DNA from: Candidatus Terraquivivens ruidianensis
Lineage (GTDB): Archaea; Thermoproteota; Nitrososphaeria_A; Caldarchaeales; Wolframiiraptoraceae
DNA length: 64,000 nucleotides
Reading direction: 5' to 3'
Assembly: GCA_023267975.1 (NCBI GenBank)
Contig: JALNLA010000001.1
Location: 348,421 to 412,420, forward strand
This document shows, one piece after another, positions 50,401 to 59,228 of the stretch. The notes beneath the pieces are model-generated. The model made no database searches. It had not been told where the DNA came from and saw nothing but the letters and a program-made list of their open reading frames with translations. How positions within the stretch are numbered: position 1 is the first letter of the stretch; each line of letters begins with the position of its first letter. Made by a program: the position numbers and the translations under genes.

Positions 50401-53400
50401 TCATAGAGACGATGGACCCAGGCGAAAGTAAGGACGTCGACCCGACAAAGCCAAGGCCGCCTATCGGCGTACCGTGGGATTTGGCATTTGACCTGCAGAA
50501 TTACAACACCTCAAGGATAGTCGCCCAGTTCTTCAGATACAAGATTACTTACTACATGGGCGAGGCCAAGGTGGTATTCCACCAGATGCCTGCTCTTGAT
50601 GAGGAGGTCAACAGGCCTTGCATAAACGTAACGACGTCTACTATGACATGGAGATGGACCGGCTCGAACCATGAGAGGAAGCATTTCTCTGAGCTAATAG
50701 GTTGGGCCGGAGGCGCGGGTACATTCGCCGGAAACGCAACGCCTGGCTCTAACCTGTGGGACAGTGTTACGACAGCTGAAGATGAGGCACATGGAAGGGT
50801 CGTGCTAAGGGTTATACCCAAGGCATTCAACCCTGACGTTTACTACGAAGACATAATCAAGGCTCTGAAGTTCGAGGAGCTTACGTTCTGCCAGAGGATA
50901 GCCATCGACCTTCCGCTCTGGGCTATGGGCTTCGACGTCGTTGCGATAAACGGTGAGAGATGGCTTGGCGGCGCAGAGTTCACGATAGTCAACGACGTAA
51001 ACAGGACGATGATAACGCTAGTGACGAAGAGCGATGCGCCGATAACGCTAAGGTCGATAGTGAACAAGACGAACCCATTACTATCTAGGATATGGTGGAA
51101 CAGCTCATCCCACTGGACGACTTACAACTTAGGCCCAAGCGGTAGGGCTAGGATACACGTACCCGTCGCAGGCCAGGCGATGGTCGGCGCGATTGGAAGG
51201 GGATACAGGACAGAGTCCCTGACCTTCAAGACCGACATGGGTGTTACAGTGAGGAACTTCACTTGGTACAGGTACGGCGGCGTATGGGCCGCTAACATAG
51301 GTCCGTGGCCAGACCGGGTCTCTGCTAACTACACGTTCTACGTGACGCCGAACGTAGCGCTGAAGGATGCATGGGCTACGAAGAAGACGATGGTTAGGGT
51401 CTGGGTCTGGAGCTTTGCAGAAGGCACGATGCCAGCAAAATACGACATTCCGTACATCTACGATAAGCAGCTACTCAGGGTTCCGCTGCCCGTTGGCTTC
51501 ATAACGCTGGAGCTGACTGACCAGGGTGGCGCTAGACCACTCAAGTACGCTTTTGTAAACATAACAGCCCACATCAACGCTACTGTAGATGATGTGTGGC
51601 CGAGGTTCGTCGTCTACCCAGGGCCTGACGGAAAGGCACAGTGGGCAGGAAAGGTCGATTCTGAAGGAAAGGCAGAGATAATCGCACCGACTGCAGGATA
51701 CCTGAACTACACGAGCAAGAAGTTTGGATATGAAGGTGATCCAGTAAGGTTCAAGACCTTCAACATAACGGTATACTGGTACCTGAACAGCAGCGTCGTC
51801 TACGAGGCTTACTTCAACCTGACGAAGATGGGATGGAAGGTAGACAAGGTAGCGGTTGCAGACGTCGTTCTGCACCACACGATATGCTCAGACCTTAACA
51901 GGGTAGTCAAGGGACTATACGCAGACGTGGCATGGAGGAACGTGACGGCGCCTGCCAATTTCGTGCACCCAGGCATACTGACTGCCGACGACGAGAAGTG
52001 GACGTGGACGCTGACGGAGATAGACGAGACGAAGGGGAAGGCAGCATGGACAACTGGAACAGTCGAGCTTAACCTAGTACCGACGGCTATGAAGTTCAAG
52101 GTCTACGACTGGTTCCTACAGAGGGAAGTCACGTGGAACGTAAGCCATCTATGGAGGGTCGCAGCGTGGTACACCGACCTGAAGAAAGGACCCGTACAGT
52201 TCGAAGGCGAGAGCTACAAGCAGCTGATGTTCGGTAGCGGCACTGATAAGTCACCAGTCAACTCTGCTGTCTACATAATAATAGGCGCAGCACCATTCGA
52301 CCACACGACGTACAGATGGACGAGAGCGAGCACTGATGTGCTAAGCGGCTGGTGGCCGGCAACTACTGGTAGTGATGCGGACGGAAGTGGAGCACGATTT
52401 GTTGGTAAGATAGGCAGGTATCATCCTGTTACTTCGATAGGACTCATCGATTACTACGGTACCGTCAAGACCAAAGAGGTCGTCGAGGCAACAAGGACAG
52501 TCAAGCTAGTGGCGCTTAAGCTGAACGCAACAGACTTGGCAGTAAAGGTAGCATGGCAGAGAGGAGAGAACGAGACGGCCACTTACATAACTGGTCCGCT
52601 GGTAGGCTGGAAGGTAAAGCTGACCTACGTACCGCCATACGAGTACCTATCTGATGCTGAAAGGGATGCTCTATGGACTGCATGGAGGAGGACGCTGGAG
52701 GTAACGACAGATGACGAGGGATTTGCATGGTTCAGGAGTGGTGACACACCGGAGACGGTCATATGGAACGCAAGCAGGATAAAGGCAGGAATGACCAGGG
52801 AGGCATCATGGCTTGTCGTCAGCCCGCCTGCTTACATGCTGAACGAGAAGGACCCGTACTGGCGTGACAACGTCGTAAAGCCTGGCGCTGAGGCACACGG
52901 CCTTAGCGTCTTCGAGGGAACGCAGGACCCAGCTGCCATGGTCGGCGTAGACCTTACACCGGAGGGATACTTCTCATGGCTGCCAGACCCATCGCTATGG
53001 GTAAGTGATGAGTGGTTTAGCACTATCTACTCCTTGTATGGCTATCCAGGTATGTGGACTTTCTATAACGAGTGGGGTGCAGGACTATGGTTGCCTTCAC
53101 TCTTTGGCGAGGGATACAGTGGAAGCTCCGGATGGGCAAGGATAGCAGGCGCATGGTACGCAAGGATAAACGTATGGCCTAACAACCCAGCGACATCCCA
53201 GCACGTGCCTTACACGCCAGTGTTCCAGTACATGGAAGTAACGGCACAGATAAGGGACTTCAACGGAAGGCCGCTGCCAGGCGCATTCTTCTGGATGATA
53301 GACTCGGTAACTGGCAAGACGGCAGGCTGGTCCTATGCTGGTAAGGACGGCCTCACTGAAAAAGTATACCTGAGGAAGCCTGAGTTCACCCTGCTGCTCA

Positions 53401-54848
53401 GAGTCCACTACCTAGGCAGGGATGCTGAAGGCCATCCAGCATGGCCGTTCAACGCCTTCGGAAAGTGGCCGGCTAGCTACTACAGCGATGCAGACGAGAC
53501 AGAGCCAGGACCTGGAATATTCGGAGAGCTAGCAAAGAGGGTAAAGGTAACGACATTAGCCCACGAGTATCATGGTGTTTGGAGGGTCAGGCCAGGCGTC
53601 CACTGGGATATAACGGCGAGGATATTCGACATAAGGGTAAGGCATTACTACGAGACTGCTAAGCCGATAGAGGTTGATGCAACGTTCTACAGGGAGTTCC
53701 CAGATAAGCTAGGTGGAACGGTTGAGTTCAAGGCTAAGGAGATCATAGAGGTCAAGAGGCTGAACAGGGGAACCTACGAGGAGATAGCCAAGTGGCTCGG
53801 AGTTGCAGTAGGAAGGAAGAGCTTCGACCTTAGCGCTGCCAACGTAGGAACGGTCGCCGCCGAGCTTGAGTGTGCCGTCGGTGACATAAGCGTGACCGCC
53901 AAGGACATAACTGGAAGGGTGCTGAGTGACGCCATCGCAAAGTTCGAGGGCGTCGAGCAGAAGCTGACGATACCGCCGGAGATACTTGAGAAGTACGGTA
54001 TTGCGAGCGAGGAGGATGCTAAGACGTTGAAGGCAGTAGGCGCAGTGTTCGTGACGAGGTTGCCGATACCGACGAACATAAGGTACAGCCTAGACCTCTC
54101 ATGGACCTCGCCTGACTTCGGAACGGATGCAAAGGTCTCAGTGGTCGACACGGTCAGCGGACTTAACGCCAGGAGGGAGATAACGCTGCCTGTTGGCGTC
54201 GTTACGATCAACGTCGTGGACGGCAAGGGAAGGGCCATAGCAGGAGCCGAGGTGTCGCTAGGACCAGTAAAGGCTAAGACAGATGCAGCAGGAAAGGCGG
54301 TGTTCGAGAGCGTACCGCTCGAGAGGGAAGGCAGGGGCATAGCCTACCAGATAACCGTCACACGCGAGGGTGAGGTGGTCTACAGGGAGACCGAGACCTT
54401 CTCGGTAGCTAAGACCTCGATAACGGTCATAGGAGAGCTGTATGACCTTAGTGTGCTGGTGAAGGGTGCCGCAGGCCAAGGCCTGCCGTTCGCAACGGTA
54501 ACGTTGAAGAGGGCAGGCGTGGTGGTGGGACACTTCACGACCGACGAGGGAGGTGCAGTGACGATACCGAAGCTAGTGGCCGCAGACTACGAGGTAGAGG
54601 TTGCGTACAAGGGATACACAGGGACGGCCACCATCTCGAAGGCAGACCTGACGGCTGGCAAGAGGGCTGAGGTAACGCTGCCGCCATACGTAGAGATAGC
54701 CGGCATGCCTCTGACGTTCGCCACGTTCCTAGCCTTGATAATCGGCATAGTCCTGCTGGTCATAGTAGTAGTCGTCATAGCATTCGAGTACGTGCGCTGG
54801 CGCGGTAGAAGGGTGGGAATATTCCCGCCTCCGCCACCAAAGAAGTAG
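47466..54848 (+). CDS. Giant secreted, membrane-anchored S-layer-like protein
   Basis: About 2460 residues. A signal peptide (RRAKITALALLVVMVAAVILPAAIVQVTTAQA, cut before YHEAW) starts it. The mature chain is rich in Trp, Tyr and Asn-X-Ser/Thr sites, as in archaeal S-layer proteins. The C-terminal quarter holds carboxypeptidase-regulatory or Ig-like units (VTINVVDGKGRAIAGAEVSLGPVKAKTDAAGKAVFESVPL; LSVLVKGAAGQGLPFATVTLKRAG). A membrane helix (LTFATFLALIIGIVLLVIVVVVIAFEYV) and a cytoplasmic tail RWRGRRVGIFPPPPPKK end it. It is probably the main envelope protein (inference). ATG 47475 is an alternative start. Confidence 0.88.
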   Translation: MRKMDRRAKITALALLVVMVAAVILPAAIVQVTTAQAYHEAWFKIVTSAWKGTHRWEFTGFPGTGSLGTTGYWDEYYPPVFPIADQWGIIPARYNLTKIGSDGIPTLEPNVEVAVYYPTVSDPNPIAYTTFTPNGTGFVKVTWPKDWQNVTIAVKAKSWYGEPIRTSSNRLYEGIILFMIKINATRYEYVRNGITSGTLWRPNATFMYNGRVGIHPFLGMFDFRYSGPVVFWSKVRADSAITDLGPGAFAAFHANASYAFLANCSILWKKFHTHTWYGIRDNLSYAQVRVYDLNYTANSLGGVSALSEATLVGAGVTKALYRGDSKLRDAADGQTPWIPIPTQTFHLGLRLPFALRHPTGYFGFGNASFPAGQANTGPHLNATVRVWWETVLVNQTRYSFWDNHTISENPDSIMDTYVDAPGPLNFTRGGWFKTQDYHGIAPNHNSSLNHLNCTVFYAKFQANDTDTRAKHRTFGDALVDAQVLIVLTKQKAGDAGPVVYFDKDEIGLTNASNTALPGRHPGYTDTVKGSSMVGAEANFTALGYMRFPNSSVFYYGGYKIGTTQKDVNHPWVLYDYPVVFHPEDAVNRAEALERPCTKIVNIKELNTISLDDDKDKWGTFKGILVQVKWKGGPAGVYGGEFVTVNSTHITNPYAIALRNASWIVPTNPILVRATHDALSRFDTPAIMRDQYGIRGPVFPRLSRGVLTLGGIYLLNCTVYDLMLQIVDKMLSPLEPADTKVVLYRPNGPPVEFQGLPTEHTVLLSDGTPVYNVVFYDWISANGTLLLFQLPGDTGAYGIRVYYQGVLVYDELFLIPKLIKTENLTLVTNVYKVLIKVTDAHDEGLAYTPVWYIHPTYGEVLVNTADDGKIDLGKTPIPVGGGVTLPTLKFTGVYWKGVKVKFLVKDAVKYPDGTTADSEPDGSVFVDTSKSAYTPIIVRARITDLIFYTWDFQKVEKINNVNITMSWWGYNITTGKIIKFIETMDPGESKDVDPTKPRPPIGVPWDLAFDLQNYNTSRIVAQFFRYKITYYMGEAKVVFHQMPALDEEVNRPCINVTTSTMTWRWTGSNHERKHFSELIGWAGGAGTFAGNATPGSNLWDSVTTAEDEAHGRVVLRVIPKAFNPDVYYEDIIKALKFEELTFCQRIAIDLPLWAMGFDVVAINGERWLGGAEFTIVNDVNRTMITLVTKSDAPITLRSIVNKTNPLLSRIWWNSSSHWTTYNLGPSGRARIHVPVAGQAMVGAIGRGYRTESLTFKTDMGVTVRNFTWYRYGGVWAANIGPWPDRVSANYTFYVTPNVALKDAWATKKTMVRVWVWSFAEGTMPAKYDIPYIYDKQLLRVPLPVGFITLELTDQGGARPLKYAFVNITAHINATVDDVWPRFVVYPGPDGKAQWAGKVDSEGKAEIIAPTAGYLNYTSKKFGYEGDPVRFKTFNITVYWYLNSSVVYEAYFNLTKMGWKVDKVAVADVVLHHTICSDLNRVVKGLYADVAWRNVTAPANFVHPGILTADDEKWTWTLTEIDETKGKAAWTTGTVELNLVPTAMKFKVYDWFLQREVTWNVSHLWRVAAWYTDLKKGPVQFEGESYKQLMFGSGTDKSPVNSAVYIIIGAAPFDHTTYRWTRASTDVLSGWWPATTGSDADGSGARFVGKIGRYHPVTSIGLIDYYGTVKTKEVVEATRTVKLVALKLNATDLAVKVAWQRGENETATYITGPLVGWKVKLTYVPPYEYLSDAERDALWTAWRRTLEVTTDDEGFAWFRSGDTPETVIWNASRIKAGMTREASWLVVSPPAYMLNEKDPYWRDNVVKPGAEAHGLSVFEGTQDPAAMVGVDLTPEGYFSWLPDPSLWVSDEWFSTIYSLYGYPGMWTFYNEWGAGLWLPSLFGEGYSGSSGWARIAGAWYARINVWPNNPATSQHVPYTPVFQYMEVTAQIRDFNGRPLPGAFFWMIDSVTGKTAGWSYAGKDGLTEKVYLRKPEFTLLLRVHYLGRDAEGHPAWPFNAFGKWPASYYSDADETEPGPGIFGELAKRVKVTTLAHEYHGVWRVRPGVHWDITARIFDIRVRHYYETAKPIEVDATFYREFPDKLGGTVEFKAKEIIEVKRLNRGTYEEIAKWLGVAVGRKSFDLSAANVGTVAAELECAVGDISVTAKDITGRVLSDAIAKFEGVEQKLTIPPEILEKYGIASEEDAKTLKAVGAVFVTRLPIPTNIRYSLDLSWTSPDFGTDAKVSVVDTVSGLNARREITLPVGVVTINVVDGKGRAIAGAEVSLGPVKAKTDAAGKAVFESVPLEREGRGIAYQITVTREGEVVYRETETFSVAKTSITVIGELYDLSVLVKGAAGQGLPFATVTLKRAGVVVGHFTTDEGGAVTIPKLVAADYEVEVAYKGYTGTATISKADLTAGKRAEVTLPPYVEIAGMPLTFATFLALIIGIVLLVIVVVVIAFEYVRWRGRRVGIFPPPPPKK

Positions 54849-54881
54849 GAGCCTGCGGCGCTCCTACAAATCCCCCTTTTT
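54845..54881 (+). terminator. Hairpin terminator at the end of the S-layer gene
   Basis: GTAGGAGC (54845-54852) and GCTCCTAC (54860-54867) form a perfect 8-bp stem with loop CTGCGGC, followed by CCCCCTTTTTA. The stem begins within the stop codon region. Intrinsic terminators this clear are rare in the rest of the window and suit a highly transcribed gene. Confidence 0.7.
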
Positions 54882-55001
54882 ATTGGTAAAATTCACGTGC
54901 TAGGAATATCTCTGCATCTTTATGCAAGCCCTAAGCTTTATTATGAGCTAGACGGCTCGCCTTATACAAAAGCTTATCAAATAGTAAAGCTAATATATTT
55001 A

Positions 55002-55742
55002 ATGAAAATGTGGATTCCGAGATGGTTAGGAGAAGGTTATGCTAGGCTCTACTCCTCTTTTTCTCGTGGTATATTCACGTTTGACGATGTCTGCAAGAGG
55101 TTAGGACTCAGCTCCAGTAGGGCGCACATATTCTTATCGGCGTTAAGAAAATCAGGGGCACTGATAGATTTTAGAAGAGGACGGCCTAGGCTCTACAGGC
55201 TCCTCGAACCTAGAAGCTTCATGCTCGTCGCCTCCGGCATAGCGAGCAGACCGCCTAACATCCAAGGAGAGTACGTGCAGCTGGTATACGACGTCCTGAG
55301 AGCCTTGAGGGCGAGCTTAAACCCGATTTCAATGACCGTTTACGGCTCGGTCGCCAGAGGATCCGCAGGGCCAACGAGCGACGTAGACATCCTCGTCGTT
55401 TCAGACGAATTCAAGGGGAGTTTAGCATCGAGGATAGATAGGTTGCTCGAGGTTGAGCGCGACACGGATATACGGGATGAGCTTAAGCTTCTTAGGTCGC
55501 ACGGAATACACGCTAGCTTAAGCTTTTACCCGATAAGGAGGGAAGAAGCAGGGAAGCTTCCGCCCCTCTTGCTGGACGTGGCTTACGAGGCGGCCATATT
55601 GTTAGATGACGGCTTCCTGAACAACCTTCTCTCAAGATTAAGGTCTAAGCTTGAGCTAATAGGAGCTAAGCGTTACGTGCTTCAGGACGATAATTGGTAC
55701 TGGGACCTAGGACCAAGGGCCTCCGAGGTCTGGGCTTTATGA
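55002..55742 (+). CDS. Winged-helix plus MNT-type nucleotidyltransferase protein
   Basis: About 246 residues from ATG at 55002 (the frame is open to GTG 54897). An N-terminal winged helix (FTFDDVCKRLGLSSSRAHIFLSALRKSGALIDFRRGRPRLYRL) is followed by a minimal nucleotidyltransferase domain with GSVARGSAGPTSDVD, a perfect GS-x10-DxD motif. It overlaps the HEPN gene by 4 bases. MNT/HEPN pairs act as toxin-antitoxin or stress systems. The attached winged helix suggests the protein can also bind DNA. Confidence 0.82.
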   Translation: MKMWIPRWLGEGYARLYSSFSRGIFTFDDVCKRLGLSSSRAHIFLSALRKSGALIDFRRGRPRLYRLLEPRSFMLVASGIASRPPNIQGEYVQLVYDVLRALRASLNPISMTVYGSVARGSAGPTSDVDILVVSDEFKGSLASRIDRLLEVERDTDIRDELKLLRSHGIHASLSFYPIRREEAGKLPPLLLDVAYEAAILLDDGFLNNLLSRLRSKLELIGAKRYVLQDDNWYWDLGPRASEVWAL

Positions 55743-56164
55743 GTGCCCTATTGAGGTTGGCTAAAGCTTACTTAAGGCAGGCTGCTGACAGGCTAGCAGA
55801 CGCTAAGGGCGCACTCGAGAGGGGCAACTACCCCTATGCCCTTAGGCTCTCGCAGGAATGTGTAGAGCTTAGCTTAAAGGCATCGCTTAAGATGGTAGGG
55901 ATCGAGTATCCAAAGGTTCATGACGTTTCGGACGTCTTGCTAGATTACAGGGAGAGGTTCCCAGCATGGTTCAAAGAGAAGGTAGATTTCCTCGCTGAAA
56001 CTTCTAGAAAGCTTAGTAGCAAAAGGGGACTCAGCTTCTACGGTGGAGAGGAGGCTCTGCTCTCACCCGAGGAGCTGGTAAGCAAAGAGGATGCTGAGGA
56101 AGCCATGAGACGCGCCTCAGATACGCTGGAGCTGGTAAGTCGCCTCATGCCCTGTATTGAGTAA
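55739..56164 (+). CDS. HEPN-domain protein paired with MNT
   Basis: About 141 residues from ATG at 55739 (ATGA overlap with the MNT stop). Four-helix HEPN pattern: AKAYLRQAADRLADAKGALERGNYPYALRLSQECVELSLKASLKMVG, then YPKVHDVSDVLLDY. The RX4-6H catalytic motif of HEPN ribonucleases is not present, so it may be non-catalytic, as in the MNT-linked HEPN subfamily that only binds. It forms a two-gene unit with the preceding nucleotidyltransferase. Confidence 0.8.
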   Translation: MSALLRLAKAYLRQAADRLADAKGALERGNYPYALRLSQECVELSLKASLKMVGIEYPKVHDVSDVLLDYRERFPAWFKEKVDFLAETSRKLSSKRGLSFYGGEEALLSPEELVSKEDAEEAMRRASDTLELVSRLMPCIE

Positions 56165-56319
56165 TTGGACATCAGCCGTCATAGAGGAAGCATCCCATGT
56201 AGCCTATTTTCCTTTATGTAAATCCTATCCCCATCAGCGTATAACGTCTAGACGTCCATATCTTAAACCCTTAGGAAACGTATTTCTATGGCTAATCTTA
56301 CAGAATTGTGACGAATAAG

Positions 56320-57327
56320 ATGGGGAGAGCGCGCATCCTGCTACCGTTAATGGTCCTGCTTCTCGTAATGCAGTTATTGGTGGTCAACTCACAGCCCGTG
56401 CCGGGAGGCTCCTTCGATAGTGCGGGTGAGGTACGCTTAGAGGTTGGAAAAACGGCGCTGGTTAGTAGTAGCCTTTCACAATTAGAGGACCATTACTATA
56501 GGCTATCTGGAGTGAGCGCTGGACACGAGCTGGATCTGAACATAAGCATACGCTCTAAGGAGGGAGGAATGGTGATGGTATCGCTCTTTACGGAGAAGAA
56601 GGCAAAGGTGCTAGACGAGAAGTTTGTCTTAAGGGACGAGGAGCTGAGAAATATACCCCTGAGGTGGTTGACGGAAAAGGGAGGCGACTTCTACCTCAAG
56701 GTAAGCGCGGTCGGAGGAAGCCACGAGTACAACGTTTCGGCAACGCTCTTGGATAGGAGGGATGCGGGAAAGAAGGAGGCAGGCTCGAGCATAGAGGACG
56801 CGACGTACGTAGGCATGGCATCCTATGGCATGGAGCTTTCCCTATCGGGCTACCTCGCCGCATCGGGCGCTGGTGACGACTTTACGGACTTCTACGTCTT
56901 CGACACAATGTTGAGGAAGATGGAAGCCGTCAGGATTACCGTGCTACCCGATGCCGGTATGTCCCTAGAAGCATCCCTACATCTTCCAGACGGCTTTACG
57001 GTTACCCGAAACGGCTCCGCATCTCCGGGCAAGGGCTTTACGCTGACGCTTAAGGGAGATATAGCAGGCAACAAGACCTTCTACCTGAAAGTTTCCAACA
57101 TGGACGGCCATGGAGGCGGCGGAAGGTACTCCGTATACATCAATGCTTTTAACCTAACCGCACCGAAGCTGGAGCCAAAGGTAAAGATAAACCTGGTGGA
57201 CAAGGAGCTGGCAAGGCAGCTGATAATAATCTCAGTAGCCGTTATAGCGGGGATGACCGTCGTAGCCCTCGTCCTAAGGAGGAAAAGCGCCTCGGCCGAA
57301 GAGTGGTACGGAGCCTATCAGTATTAG
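56320..57327 (+). CDS. Secreted, C-terminally anchored protein of unknown function
   Basis: About 335 residues from ATG at 56320 (a GTGA lies just before). Signal peptide RARILLPLMVLLLVMQLLVVNS, two beta-rich repeats similar to pre-peptidase C-type domains (LVSSSLSQLEDHYYRLSGVSAGHELDLNISI; GYLAASGAGDDFTDFYVFDTMLRKMEAVRITVLPDAG), then a membrane helix (LIIISVAVIAGMTVVALVLRRK) and a short tail. Several N-glycosylation sites. Its position near the S-layer gene suggests a surface role (inference). Confidence 0.7.
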   Translation: MGRARILLPLMVLLLVMQLLVVNSQPVPGGSFDSAGEVRLEVGKTALVSSSLSQLEDHYYRLSGVSAGHELDLNISIRSKEGGMVMVSLFTEKKAKVLDEKFVLRDEELRNIPLRWLTEKGGDFYLKVSAVGGSHEYNVSATLLDRRDAGKKEAGSSIEDATYVGMASYGMELSLSGYLAASGAGDDFTDFYVFDTMLRKMEAVRITVLPDAGMSLEASLHLPDGFTVTRNGSASPGKGFTLTLKGDIAGNKTFYLKVSNMDGHGGGGRYSVYINAFNLTAPKLEPKVKINLVDKELARQLIIISVAVIAGMTVVALVLRRKSASAEEWYGAYQY

Positions 57328-57478
57328 CGAAGGAACCTTTGGGTTTGGTGGCGATAACATCCGGAGATAGGGATGATAGCATAAAGAAGACAGTCAAAAA
57401 CATCGTCGGTAATCTCTCAGCAAGCTCGCAGCTTATGATAGCTTAAATACCCCGGGTAAAAATTTAACATCGAGCGGT

Positions 57479-57871
57479 ATGGGTTTGGATGCCTTAGCAA
57501 AGCTATTTGAAGGTGAGGAGAAAGTTTTAGTCGCCTACGTATTCGGCTCGTATGCGAAGGGGGTTGCTACGCCCAGGAGCGACTTCGACATAGCCGTTCT
57601 TTTGTCGGAGACCCCGCAGAGATTGCTCGACTACTACCTGCACCTTATTAACAGGCTGTCTGAAGTCCTAGGAGACAGCATAGACCTAGTGATACTTAAC
57701 GTTGTTCCTCCCGCGCTTAAACATCAAGTTATAAGATATGGCAAGCCGATTTACATTCGGGACGAGCAGGCAAGGATAGTTTTTGAGGCAAGAGCCATAA
57801 GCGAATATCTGGATTTCGCCAGAATCTTGAAGAGGTATGATGAATGTTTGATGAGACGCATCCTAGCATAG
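57479..57871 (+). CDS. mntA: MntA-type nucleotidyltransferase antitoxin
   Basis: A 130-residue MNT protein. FGSYAKGVATPRSDFD is a perfect GS-x10-DxD active site. In the MntA-HepT system this enzyme adds AMP residues to a tyrosine of HepT and so silences it. The start is 29 bases into the next gene's partner overlap: it overlaps hepT by 28 bases. A TATA-like AAAATTTAA lies just before the start. Confidence 0.9.
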   Translation: MGLDALAKLFEGEEKVLVAYVFGSYAKGVATPRSDFDIAVLLSETPQRLLDYYLHLINRLSEVLGDSIDLVILNVVPPALKHQVIRYGKPIYIRDEQARIVFEARAISEYLDFARILKRYDECLMRRILA

Positions 57872-58299
57872 ATGAGACGTTAATCCTAGCCAAAATGGGC
57901 AAGCTAAACCAATACCTGAAATATCTAAACGAGCTTCGAAAATGTAGCCTAGAAGAATTCAAGGATGATTTTAAGATAAGCGGGTCTGCCGAAAGATACC
58001 TTCAAGTAGCCATCGAATGCGTAATCGACATAGGTAATGAGATTATTTCCTCTCTCCAACTCAAAAGGCCGGAACGCTACAGGGACATCCCGTACATACT
58101 TTCTGAAGCGAAAATAATACCAAAAAACTTTGCAGAGACGTTCGCAACGATGATAGGATTCAGAAACCTATTAGTACACGACTACGCATCAATAAACCTT
58201 GACATGGTTTATGAATTCCTCCAGAAGAAACTTCAAGACTTTGAAGCCTTCATGAGACACGTCTCCAAATGGCTTAAAGAAGCCAAGAATGTTTATTAG
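57844..58299 (+). CDS. hepT: HepT-type HEPN toxin
   Basis: A 151-residue HEPN ribonuclease of HepT type. Its motif RNLLVHDY is exactly RX4HXY, where Arg and His are catalytic and the Tyr is the target of MntA AMPylation. The frame begins inside mntA (28-base overlap), so the pair is translationally coupled. The toxin degrades RNA (or tRNA) when not modified. Confidence 0.92.
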   Translation: MFDETHPSIDETLILAKMGKLNQYLKYLNELRKCSLEEFKDDFKISGSAERYLQVAIECVIDIGNEIISSLQLKRPERYRDIPYILSEAKIIPKNFAETFATMIGFRNLLVHDYASINLDMVYEFLQKKLQDFEAFMRHVSKWLKEAKNVY

Positions 58300-58776
58300 A
58301 ACGTCGCCTCGGGAACTTTGCAACTTATATTATCCACCCTCGGTCCATAAACAGTAAAAGAGCGACGACCCGAGAGTTGGAAAACCTTGGGACTGGTTTT
58401 ACCCACCACATAAAATAGCCAAAAAGGCTTACTAAACATAACAGTCATCGATATGGCTTCAAGAAGGGTTGAGGATGTAGGACAGCAACTCTTATCGCTA
58501 CCAAAGCAATACAAGCAACGGCTTACTCTAACCTGACATAAGCTTTCTCAAGGTTGCCCTGCCCCTCGGCGAGCTTCATAACGAATTCTCCTAACTTTGT
58601 GACGGCCTCTTCCAGCCCTAAGCTCGCCCCTTATGTCTCAATAATGACCTATCAGAGATAGTATTTTATGAGCGTTCAATTTATTTTCAACAATTTTCAT
58701 TCATCGAAAAGGTTCGAGCCTTTTGGAAAGAAAAACCTTATAAGAAAACTGGCGACTCATCCAAAAGGTGCGTTTA
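58300..58776. other. Gene-poor stretch after mntA-hepT
   Basis: About 477 bases without a convincing gene. On the minus strand at about 58532-58618 a short frame reads LEEAVTKLGEFVMKLAEGQG and ends at a stop, with stops before it, which looks like the tail of a decayed helical protein. A TATA-like CCTTATAAG at about 58736-58744 probably serves the next gene. Confidence 0.5.
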
Positions 58777-59157
58777 ATGGATGCATGCCCTGTCCTTAAA
58801 TTGTTGAGGAGCATTAGGGTGAGGGCTATCAGGCATGGAACTTATTACAGGAATCTAACCAGCATAGAGAGGGCTATAACCGAGCTGTCTATTAGATGTA
58901 GGATAAAGTTCAGGAGCTTTAGGCTTCTTATGGTAATTGCGAGGATAATCGTCAAGCTACGTAAGTACACGCCCATATCCTTTTTCGACAGAATTCTATC
59001 GTTGGGAAAGGAGCTTGTCAAAAAGGTTTCGCTAATAGCCTATAGCTGGGGTAACGTGTCCGCCCTGTCTTGGATAGAAGACAGGACTTTTGTCGTTTAC
59101 TTAGGCATGATGGTGCTCCAAAGGCCGTTCTCAATGTTGATTACCAACTACGCATAA
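58777..59157 (+). CDS. Unknown basic helical protein
   Basis: About 126 residues from ATG at 58777, a strongly basic, mostly helical protein (RVRAIRHGTYYRNLTSIERAITELSIRCRIKFRSFRLLMVIARIIVKLRKYTP, then LGKELVKKVSLIAYSWGNVSALSWIEDRTFVVYLG). No domain is recognised. A TATA-like element lies about 35 bases upstream and GGTG precedes the start. It is at the boundary to the glycosylation island. Confidence 0.6.
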   Translation: MDACPVLKLLRSIRVRAIRHGTYYRNLTSIERAITELSIRCRIKFRSFRLLMVIARIIVKLRKYTPISFFDRILSLGKELVKKVSLIAYSWGNVSALSWIEDRTFVVYLGMMVLQRPFSMLITNYA

Positions 59158-59228
59158 CTTTCATGGAGCTCGTATAACATCGACGGGTGTTTAACGACAT
59201 TAAGCAAAGATAAGAGAACCCGTGAAAA

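Noticed and set aside
53774..54340. Minus-strand 188-codon frame opposite the S-layer gene
   Set aside because: Ser/Thr/Pro-rich translation caused by the codon bias of the plus-strand gene; no start signal or domain.
57348..57446. Short plus-strand frame of 32 codons with protein-like composition before mntA
   Set aside because: Too short, no recognised features, and its stop is followed by the mntA promoter; perhaps a remnant, not called.
58296..58514. Minus-strand 72-codon frame after hepT
   Set aside because: Odd composition, no ribosome-binding site or family pattern; probably chance.
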